In this document: one piece after another, positions 1 to 5,271 of the stretch
How positions within the stretch are numbered: the first letter of the stretch is position 1
Layout: each line of letters begins with the position of its first letter
Source: Deltaproteobacteria bacterium UBA2957
GTDB taxonomy: Bacteria; Myxococcota_A; UBA796
DNA length: 12,700 bases
Assembly (NCBI GenBank): GCA_002348535.1
Contig: DEBL01000073.1
Coordinates: forward strand, 1-12,700
Reading direction: 5' to 3'
Translations under genes and position numbers: made by a program
Notes under the pieces: model-generated
Seen by the model: only the letters and a program-made list of their open reading frames with translations
Database searches by the model: none
Told to the model about the DNA's origin: nothing

Positions 1-1
1 G

Positions 2-1318
2 GGTGTGTCATCGGTCCAGAACCGCCATGCGGAGTACTTCGCAACAATGGGCAGGGGTGAGCAACTCGCCACGCTGTTTGGTCGACAAACACGTCGCGTG
101 CGTTCGTTGTACGCCTTGGAACTACAAAATTGTATCGCGGGCTTCGAGTGGGCCATGGCGTCCCATCACTTGGATGTGGCTGCCCAATGCGCGTTCTCGG
201 CGGTCCACGTGATTCGATTTCGTGGGTCATACGAGCAAGGTTCGCGAATGCTCGCACGGCTTTTGAAGTGTGAGGAATTGGCGGCCGTCACGCGTGGACG
301 CACCCTGTTTCATCAAGCGATGTTGTGGAAGCAGCAGAGTCTCACGGAAGAGGCCTCTGCCGCGCTTTCATCGGCCGCCGAGTTGTTCGAAGCCGCGAAC
401 AAACCGCTGCTGACTGCGTTCTCACTCATTGAGTGGGGTGAAATGCTGCAGCGGGAGCGGCGGTTTCAGGAAGCGGTGGAAACGTTTGAGTTGTCTCTGG
501 CCCTCGCAAAACAGGAGGACCATCATGGACTCATCGCGCGATGTTTGGTGTGGGGCTCGTATTCGGTGCGCCAACTGGGAGAATCCGATCGGGCAGACCG
601 CATGCTCGATCAATCCATGGTTTCTGCCAAAAGAAGCGGCAACCCACAGGCCGAGTTTTTGGTGTTTCTGCAGCGAGGCAATGTAGCCACGGATCCGCAC
701 CAACAGGAGAAGTGGTTCAGGGAAGCCATCCGGGTGAATGAGCAGCGCATCGGCAGTCGGCAGAATGGCCTGCGGGTGTGGAACAACCTGGCGCTGTTGT
801 ACGGCGCATGGGGCCGAGCCGAAGAGGCCGTTGAGGTCTTCGAGTCCGCCAGACAGTCCGCGCAGCAGCTGGGGCTTCGGTACCAATACGCATTGACCAC
901 TGGAAACTTGGGCATGTACCTTCTGTGTTTGAATCGGTTGCAGCAGGCAGAGTCGTGTTTGAAAGAGAGCATCGCCTTGTGCCAGTCCTTGGGTTCTGGA
1001 CTGTGGCACCGGTTTTTGGTCTCGCTCTCTGGTTCCCTCTCTGAACAGGGTCGGTGGCAAGAAGGAATCGACGCATTGGAGGCGTTCGACTCGAGCCAAG
1101 TGGAAGAACCCGACATGTGGCAAGCGTTGGTTTGTTTTCAGCGTGGGATCTGTCAGTTGGGGCTGGAAGAACGGTCCTTGGCCCAGACATCGTTGAGAGC
1201 GGGAAACCAACTCATTGGCCCGCCGGCAGATGGCACACCGGGTGAACGCGAGTGGGGGCATCCCCGCTGGTACCAACGACGATTGCACGACATGCTGCAA
1301 CCGAACAACGAAGACTGA
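2..1318 (+). CDS. C-terminal TPR region of a STAND/AfsR-like regulator (partial, 5' end missing)
   Basis: The frame is open to the left edge, so the apparent GTG at 5 is probably not the true start and the gene begins outside the window. About 438 residues are visible. The first stretch (RHAEYFATMGRGEQL and then an L-x-N-x3-A/G-F-E-W-A-M pattern) resembles the segment that follows the NB-ARC/AAA ATPase module in AfsR-, MalT- and predicted-ATPase-type regulators. The remainder is a run of helix pairs typical of tetratricopeptide repeats, for example around residues 128-165 (ERRFQEAVETFELSLALAKQ) and 260-325 (WNNLALLYGAWGRAEEAVEV, then LGMYLLCLNRLQQAESCLKE). TPR arrays in this class act as protein- or ligand-binding sensors for the N-terminal effector. 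The effector (kinase, DNA-binding domain or ATPase) is not visible, so the specific role is unknown. It converges on the epimerase gene and ends 17 nt before a GC-rich hairpin. TPR-rich regulator is likely; the STAND assignment is inference. Confidence 0.75.
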   Translation, partial: GVSSVQNRHAEYFATMGRGEQLATLFGRQTRRVRSLYALELQNCIAGFEWAMASHHLDVAAQCAFSAVHVIRFRGSYEQGSRMLARLLKCEELAAVTRGRTLFHQAMLWKQQSLTEEASAALSSAAELFEAANKPLLTAFSLIEWGEMLQRERRFQEAVETFELSLALAKQEDHHGLIARCLVWGSYSVRQLGESDRADRMLDQSMVSAKRSGNPQAEFLVFLQRGNVATDPHQQEKWFREAIRVNEQRIGSRQNGLRVWNNLALLYGAWGRAEEAVEVFESARQSAQQLGLRYQYALTTGNLGMYLLCLNRLQQAESCLKESIALCQSLGSGLWHRFLVSLSGSLSEQGRWQEGIDALEAFDSSQVEEPDMWQALVCFQRGICQLGLEERSLAQTSLRAGNQLIGPPADGTPGEREWGHPRWYQRRLHDMLQPNNED

Positions 1319-1334
1319 CCCCTGAGCGCAGCGC

Positions 1335-1352
1335 GTGGCCTGCAATGGCCAC
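1335..1352 (+). terminator. GC-rich hairpin downstream of the TPR regulator, without a T-tract
   Basis: A perfect 6-bp inverted repeat (GTGGCC / GGCCAC) with a 6-nt loop lies 17 nt after the TGA of the TPR gene. Flanking GCG / CGC bases could lengthen the stem across a one-base bulge. No run of T follows on either strand, so an efficient intrinsic terminator is doubtful. It might assist Rho-dependent termination between the two convergent genes. It lies just outside, and partly overlaps, the diverged ssrA-end repeat. Confidence 0.3.
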
Positions 1353-1408
1353 CGCGGGGACCGCTTGAGTGCAACGAGAGATGGTGGAGGCAGCGGAAAC
1401 TGAACCCA
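1349..1408. repeat. Diverged copy of the ssrA 3'-end region (outer att-like relic)
   Basis: Sixty bases align without gaps to 8592-8651, with 49 matches by my count. The part equivalent to the tmRNA 3' end is 1381-1408: it starts with ATGGTGGAGGC and ends with TGAACCCA, and its four differences from the functional copy are all transitions. The homology extends about 30 bp beyond the tmRNA CCA end (TGCAACGA then A/G-AGATGG). I read it as the oldest displaced ssrA end, left after an ancient integration and now decaying. It could instead be a dispersed repeat that happens to include a tmRNA end. Confidence 0.65.
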
Positions 1409-1436
1409 ATTACGAATAGTGCCTTCAATGGCGACC

Positions 1437-2492
1437 TTACCAAGGTCGTGCTCGATTAACGGCCAACCACTCTTTTGGGTGGTCTTTTGCAAATCGGAGT
1501 ATGGCTGGAAGGCGTTCGGAGAGAGAAGACCGTGGTCGCCAGCCAATGCTCGACTCGGTGGGCGCGAGGTCAAACTCGAAGTGCTCGCCTGCATAGCGCA
1601 CCATCCATGCGCGGAGAAAGCGGCGAACACCCACTCGATCTCCGAGCCATCCAAGTACACCTGCACCGACGGTCGCCAACCAGCGCGGAACCCAAATCAG
1701 GGGCATGTGATACCCGTGAAAGGCATGTGATGCCCTTTTATGGATGTCGCGGTAGGTGACCGCAGAGCGCTCACCAATGAGGAGTCTGTGCACACGCGGT
1801 TGGTCGCGAAGTTTTATCAATGCTTTGGCAAAGGCATCCGCGACATCCTCAACATGCACATACGTTAGTCCACGATCAGCCTTACCCGGTAAAAATAGTG
1901 CTTCTGGATGGCGTCGACGAATACGCTCAATCTGCTGGTACAAGGGGACCAACTCTGCGCGGTCTGAATACACACCAGCGAGCACCAACTCTGCCATTGG
2001 TCTATTGAGGTCAAGAGCCTCGATGATGCGTTCCATTCTAAGCTTGTGTTGCGGGTAAGCCCAACTTCCAATTCGGGGGCTACTCGCCAAGAGGGGGCGA
2101 CCCGGTTCTGTTGGCTCCATTGCAGCCATGCTTGAGCTGTGTAAAATCGGTCTCCCGGCAGGGAGCAATGCATCGAGTCCTTCCAACAACTGCGGAAAGG
2201 TTTTCTCAAGTTGCGTATAGCGTTTGTCGGCCTTGTTCCGAAAGTCGTAGTAGGCTGTCAAATGGATGACGCCTGCCAACTGATCGGCATAAGGCTTCAG
2301 TGCCGTTAACAATCGCTCCACCTGATCTGGGTCGCCCTGATCCACAATGTGGTGTGCGATGGATGATGCTTCGTTGAAGGCGTTTGGGTTGAGGTCAACG
2401 CTAATGAGGTCGTATTTTGCGTTGAGCTCTCTCTGGATGGCTTGACCAATAAAGCCGCTGCTTCCAAGGATAAGGACGATCGGGCGACTCAT
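1437..2492 (-). CDS. NAD(P)-dependent epimerase/dehydratase-family protein (extended SDR)
   Basis: A 351-residue extended short-chain dehydrogenase/reductase. The Rossmann dinucleotide motif GSSGFIG is at residues 10-16 after a hydrophobic beta strand (IVLIL). An acidic residue ends strand 2 (SVDLN, 31-35). A serine cluster HSSS is at 118-121, and the catalytic pair YPQHK sits at Tyr146/Lys150. These are the signatures of the UDP-sugar epimerase / 3-beta-HSD-like superfamily, which oxidises, reduces or epimerises a bound substrate using NAD(P). The C-terminal half (about 240-351) sets the substrate and I do not recognise a specific subfamily. Its ATG overlaps the TGA of the upstream SDR by 4 bp (ATGA), so the two are almost certainly translated from one mRNA and may act in one pathway, possibly lipid or secondary metabolism (inference). 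It ends about 118 bp from the convergent TPR gene. Confidence 0.85.
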   Translation of the reverse strand: MSRPIVLILGSSGFIGQAIQRELNAKYDLISVDLNPNAFNEASSIAHHIVDQGDPDQVERLLTALKPYADQLAGVIHLTAYYDFRNKADKRYTQLEKTFPQLLEGLDALLPAGRPILHSSSMAAMEPTEPGRPLLASSPRIGSWAYPQHKLRMERIIEALDLNRPMAELVLAGVYSDRAELVPLYQQIERIRRRHPEALFLPGKADRGLTYVHVEDVADAFAKALIKLRDQPRVHRLLIGERSAVTYRDIHKRASHAFHGYHMPLIWVPRWLATVGAGVLGWLGDRVGVRRFLRAWMVRYAGEHFEFDLAPTESSIGWRPRSSLSERLPAILRFAKDHPKEWLAVNRARPW

Positions 2493-3265
2493 GGCTGTGC
2501 AACGGTGGGAACGAGTAAGTCAGCAAAGCGCGTCAAAATTCGGTCACTCACACCTGGAACGGTTTGGAATAAGCGTGCAGCGAGGCGATTCGATAGGCCA
2601 GGAATGACAACACGAGGTTGATCCGCAATGGCTTTTGCGATGGCTAAACCGACGCGCTCCGAAGACATCGCAGGGAGTAGGCTGCGGTGATTTTCTGTCA
2701 TTTCAGTTGAGGTATAGCCCGGCAATACCATCGTTAGCTTGATCGGTTGGTCCCGCAGTTCTACCCGCAGCGAGCGAAGCAAGCTTAGCAGTGCCGCTTT
2801 GCTTGCCGCGTAGCTGGCCTCTCCCGGGAAGGGCATTAGCGAGGCCAATGAACCCACGCAAATCACATGCCCACCCTCTTTTTGATGGACCATATGTGGG
2901 AGGCAACGACGCAACATCACCAAGGGTGAAAGGTAGTTGAGGCGGAGTTCATATTCGATGGCGTCTAAGTCGCTATTGATGAAGTCTGCATGGTTTGAGG
3001 TTCCAGCGTTAAGGATCAAAACATCCAGTTGGCCATTTGTGCGGTCGAGAAGCGATTCGGTGGCCTTTTCTGCGCCTTCTCGAGAGGATAAGTCGACGGG
3101 TACAATGATGGCTTCTCCACCTTTGTTTTCGACGGCTGATTGGATGTCGCGCAACTTGTCTTCGGAACGTGCCATTAAAATCAGTCGTCGACCAGGCGCC
3201 GCCAGTGCAACCGCTGCACTGGCACCAATTCCACGTGAGGCTCCTGTTATGGCGATGGTTTTCAC
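2489..3265 (-). CDS. Classical short-chain dehydrogenase/reductase (SDR)
   Basis: A 258-residue NAD(P)-dependent oxidoreductase with the full classical SDR signature: TGASRGIG at 7-14 (cofactor binding), NAG at 86-88, Asn110, Ser139 in VGSLAS, and YAASK with Tyr152 and Lys156. Arg34 in MARSEDKL after strand 2 favours NADP over NAD. A membrane-leaning C-terminus (LAARLFQTVPGVSDRILTRF) resembles SDRs that act on lipid or steroid-like substrates, but the substrate is unknown. Translation starts at a GTG, chosen because MKTIAITGAS places the first beta strand correctly and because AAGGGGAG lies about 10 nt upstream. A 13-bp perfect palindrome sits between that ribosome-binding site and the GTG. 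It is the first gene of a two-gene operon with the epimerase-like gene. Confidence 0.9.
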   Translation of the reverse strand: MKTIAITGASRGIGASAAVALAAPGRRLILMARSEDKLRDIQSAVENKGGEAIIVPVDLSSREGAEKATESLLDRTNGQLDVLILNAGTSNHADFINSDLDAIEYELRLNYLSPLVMLRRCLPHMVHQKEGGHVICVGSLASLMPFPGEASYAASKAALLSLLRSLRVELRDQPIKLTMVLPGYTSTEMTENHRSLLPAMSSERVGLAIAKAIADQPRVVIPGLSNRLAARLFQTVPGVSDRILTRFADLLVPTVAQP

Positions 3266-3278
3266 GAGAACTGTTCTC
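3266..3278. promoter_or_regulatory. Perfect 13-bp palindrome between the Shine-Dalgarno and GTG of the SDR operon
   Basis: GAGAACTGTTCTC is perfectly symmetrical about its central T and abuts the GTG start of the SDR gene, touching the end of its AAGGGGAG ribosome-binding site. It could be an operator for a repressor, or a small mRNA hairpin that hides the start region. The half-site spacing does not fit the GAAC-N4-GTTC form of LexA boxes. Function is inference. Confidence 0.35.
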
Positions 3279-3402
3279 CCCTTGTTTGTACTTTCAGGTT
3301 TTGGGATCGGCGTAAAGATATAATAAGACCGGAAGCACCGACGGCCATTGTATTGGAATGATTAGGCAGTTTAAAAGTTCACTCTTCTCTCTTGTGACCG
3401 TT

Positions 3403-3434
3403 GAATTGCCGCCCCTTTAATCGGCATGCAATTC
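3403..3434. repeat. Inverted repeat (7-bp arms, 18-bp spacer) between the SDR operon and the integrase relic
   Basis: GAATTGC at 3403-3409 is repeated in inverted form at 3428-3434 (GCAATTC), and outer GTGA/TCAC bases add partial symmetry. The stretch 3266-3464 otherwise holds only the likely promoter area of the SDR operon; an AT-rich TATTAT-like hexamer at 3321-3326 on the minus strand is a weak -10 candidate without a clear -35. The repeat could be a hairpin or a protein site, with no stronger evidence for either. Confidence 0.3.
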
Positions 3435-3464
3435 ATCACCGTTACGTGACACGATATTGGGTCT

Positions 3465-3654
3465 GAGGCCAAGGATCTGTGAACGCTTTCCCACGTGTCC
3501 GTGCACTGACTTCCGCCTCTGTGCAAAGGGCACCATCAGCATGACCATGAAATATGCCCACCTCAGTCCACAGTCTCTGTGTGATGCGGTGGCCGTATTG
3601 GAGCACAGTCCTGCCCCATTTCTGCCTCATTTGGCAAAAAAGGGGTCGCAGTGA
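3465..3654 (+). pseudogene. Tyrosine recombinase (phage-type integrase) C-terminal relic
   Basis: The last 40 or so codons encode GTISMTMKYAHLSPQSL followed by DAVAVLE, which matches the end of phage-type integrases (the usual form is LLGH-x-x-I-x-MTM-x-YAHL-x-P). The Tyr of KYAHLSP is the expected DNA-linking nucleophile. Upstream the gene is broken. In another frame, around 3474, GAT CTG TGA ACG CTT TCC CAC resembles the DLRHTFASH box II with the HxxR replaced by a stop, so a frameshift and small deletions separate the two parts. The N-terminal two thirds are absent. The stop codon is 68 bp from the ssrA-end copy at 3722, consistent with a former integrase beside its attachment site. It cannot encode an active enzyme. 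Confidence 0.75.
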
Positions 3655-3672
3655 ACGGTTTTACAATGATCT

Positions 3673-3715
3673 AAAAACAACAAAAACGGCCAGTACATCG
3701 CTATACCGACCGTTT
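3673..3715 (-). terminator. Strong intrinsic terminator, probably the ancestral ssrA terminator
   Basis: Read on the minus strand, a 12-bp stem (AAACGGTCGGTA with TACTGGCCGTTT, arms at 3704-3715 and 3684-3695) encloses an 8-nt loop and is followed by TTTTTGTTGTTTTT. All twelve positions pair, two as G-U wobbles that would be mismatches in a plus-strand transcript, so the orientation is clear. It starts 7 nt after the CCA end of the ssrA 3'-end copy at 3723, where a tmRNA terminator belongs. In its present position it can only stop transcripts leaving the dprA-like operon. Confidence 0.8.
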
Positions 3716-3721
3716 CATAAA

Positions 3722-3745
3722 ATGGTGGAGGCGGTGGGAATTGAA
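3722..3745. repeat. att-like direct repeat: displaced copy of the ssrA 3' end
   Basis: These 24 bases are identical to 8624-8647, which form the acceptor and T-arm 3' part of the functional tmRNA gene. Identity stops at 3746 (T instead of C, then CCC). The copy carries the tmRNA 3' CCA complement (TGG at 3723-3725) and is followed on the minus strand by an intrinsic terminator, so it looks like a genuine former ssrA end displaced by an insertion between 3745 and 8624. Tyrosine recombinases commonly use the 3' ends of tRNA and tmRNA genes as attachment sites. Confidence 0.8.
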
Positions 3746-4041
3746 TCCCCTTCCCTGCACCTTTGAAACCCCAAAAAAAAACAGCAGTTTGCAACCTTAA
3801 AGGTTCACTATCAACAGGCTCGATAGAACCCATAGGTGTTCATAAGGGTCCTTATCTGCCCATAGTTGCGGCACGTTTGCGGCACGTTTTCAGTGATGTG
3901 GGGGTGCAGCGATGAGACCCTTCAACACAATCAATAGTTCGTGGTGGTGGGCCGACCGAGACAGCGTGAAAGGGGTTTGGCTTCGAGAGCGCGCCATGAT
4001 GAACCTCCGCTGCTGGGACAACCTCACAGCTTTTGTCTCTT
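3746..4041. other. Gene-free left end of the inner island
   Basis: No convincing gene lies between the integrase stop (3654) and the end of the dprA-like gene (4042). Besides the terminator, the att copy and the tandem repeat annotated separately, it holds an A-run at 3772-3781 and unremarkable sequence. Short open frames here overlap the att repeat or lack ribosome-binding sites, so I reject them as genes. Confidence 0.6.
3867..3888. repeat. Tandem 11-bp direct repeat, candidate integrase arm-type sites
   Basis: TGCGGCACGTT occurs twice head to tail with no spacer. It begins 121 bp inside the island from the left ssrA-end copy. Short GC-containing direct repeats near the ends of tRNA/tmRNA-integrated elements are frequently the arm-type binding sites of the tyrosine integrase N-terminal domain. 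Assignment as arm sites is inference from position and form. Confidence 0.45.
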
Positions 4042-5268
4042 CTACTCTCCACCACCAAAAAGACTCTGTTGAACCGTCTCGGGCTCAGCCGCCTTTGGAC
4101 GATACTTATGCAGTCGATTCGGTCGTTCTATTTTGTCTTCTTTCACCGCACGAGCCAACATATCAATGAGTCGTTTCTTAGCTAAACCAGAATAAGACTC
4201 TTGAAGTTGTTTTAATGATACCTCGGTTTGGTTCTTAAACAGGCCCATCAAGTGGTCAACAAAGGCGGTATAGCTATTGATTTGCAATTCGCTTTTAGGC
4301 GGCTCAAGTGACGGCTGAACAGCAGACGACAGGTGAGCGCGGAGCCACTCGTTTGAAGTCGCATTGTCAGAGGCAGGAAATGAAATTGGCGTGGCCCCCA
4401 TATCGATGAGAGCCGTGTTGCCGTCTGCTTCCGAGGTCGCATTTACAAACAGTGGCACGAACCCTTTCTTGAGGTTCTCCTTCGCGCCATTCCATGTGCC
4501 GCCGGTACCTTCATCGGAACGAACCACGACAACTTGGTCCGATAAACAATAAATGTATTTGTTACGGCCCATCGCATTGCCCGCGTTGAACGACGCTTCT
4601 GGGTAATAGGTTGAAACCAGACACAGTTGTCCAGCCCTGATGTGCCGCCGCCATTTTCCAGCCAGTGCTGTCCGCATGAGATCATTCGCCAAAACACCCA
4701 AGGCTGTGCCTTCGGCCTCGAGCGCACCACGCATGGCTATTTCGTCGACTCCCCGTGCACCGCCCGACAAAACATTCAACCCTTCTGAGGACGCTTGTTC
4801 CGCAATTCCCTTGGCAAAGGACTCTTCCGCTTCAGAGATATTTCTTGAGCCCACCACACCCAATCCGCCCGCTTCCAACAGGTGTTGATTGCCGACACCA
4901 AAAATCACGGCAGGCGCCTGTTCTTTAAGGTGCTGCTTTAGTGCCCTCGGGTACTCAGCTGAAATACGGGTCAAAATCCAAATTCCAGCACTGTTCCATT
5001 TTTCTAATGCGAGACTCATCGCCAACCCGCGACCCAAAAGAAACTCCAACCGCTCTCGTGTTATTTTGTCTTTGGGGTCCACCCAGCGTTCTAGGGCACT
5101 CTCCATGTCCCTCAGGAGATTCTTTGGCTCGAAATCAGCTTCGCGAAGCCATGCCGCGAACCGTCCATACTCGGTGGGTGTGAGCGGCCGAGGGTCACCC
5201 TTTTGGTGCTGCGAAAAGTATGTCGTGAGCAACAATATGGCCTGGGCGTTTTCGTCGTACATGGACAT
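4042..5268 (-). CDS. DprA-like SLOG-domain protein of a defence module (ShosA-like)
   Basis: A 408-residue protein with a DprA/Smf-type Rossmann (SLOG) domain at about 118-290. VVGSR at 138-142, SGGARGVDEIAMRGAL from 168 and the Gly-rich EGTGGTW from 253 are the DprA nucleotide/ssDNA-fold motifs. The N-terminal 115 residues are helical and unassigned. A helical C-terminal region (335-382, FVDHLMGLFKNQ and then LAKKRLIDMLARAV) looks like a winged helix. The protein ends in QQSLFGGGE, where QQSLF (400-404) resembles a beta-clamp binding pentapeptide. Chromosomal DprA loads RecA on incoming ssDNA; DprA homologues paired with phosphoribosyltransferases act, in ShosTA-type systems, as the antitoxin-like partner (family knowledge). 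The ATG lies 3 nt after the recQ-like stop, so both are one operon; no strong Shine-Dalgarno is seen, which suggests coupled translation. The second Met (residue 3) is a possible alternative start. Confidence 0.85.
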   Translation of the reverse strand: MSMYDENAQAILLLTTYFSQHQKGDPRPLTPTEYGRFAAWLREADFEPKNLLRDMESALERWVDPKDKITRERLEFLLGRGLAMSLALEKWNSAGIWILTRISAEYPRALKQHLKEQAPAVIFGVGNQHLLEAGGLGVVGSRNISEAEESFAKGIAEQASSEGLNVLSGGARGVDEIAMRGALEAEGTALGVLANDLMRTALAGKWRRHIRAGQLCLVSTYYPEASFNAGNAMGRNKYIYCLSDQVVVVRSDEGTGGTWNGAKENLKKGFVPLFVNATSEADGNTALIDMGATPISFPASDNATSNEWLRAHLSSAVQPSLEPPKSELQINSYTAFVDHLMGLFKNQTEVSLKQLQESYSGLAKKRLIDMLARAVKEDKIERPNRLHKYRPKAAEPETVQQSLFGGGE

Positions 5269-5271
5269 TGG

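Larger units (their letters stand above)
1381..3745. mobile_element. Putative outer, decayed island at ssrA (SDR operon and integrase remnant)
   Basis: This segment is bounded by two same-orientation copies of the ssrA 3' end, 1381-1408 (diverged) and 3722-3745 (intact sequence). A tyrosine-integrase C-terminal relic lies at its right end, close to the second copy, which is a usual place for the integrase of an ssrA-integrated element. The only intact cargo is the SDR/epimerase operon. The decayed left boundary and broken integrase imply an old, fixed insertion. Since the SDR operon could also be ordinary chromosomal DNA, the island reading depends mainly on the repeats. Confidence 0.4.

Noticed and set aside
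422..1666. A 414-residue minus-strand open frame across the TPR gene and the epimerase end
   Set aside because: It is antisense to the TPR repeats, Pro/Leu-rich without a recognisable fold, and spans the ssrA-end relic and the end of a real gene. It is a shadow of high-GC coding sequence.
3266..3278. LexA (SOS) box in the SDR leader
   Set aside because: The half-sites GAAC and GTTC are separated by one base instead of four, so the spacing is wrong.
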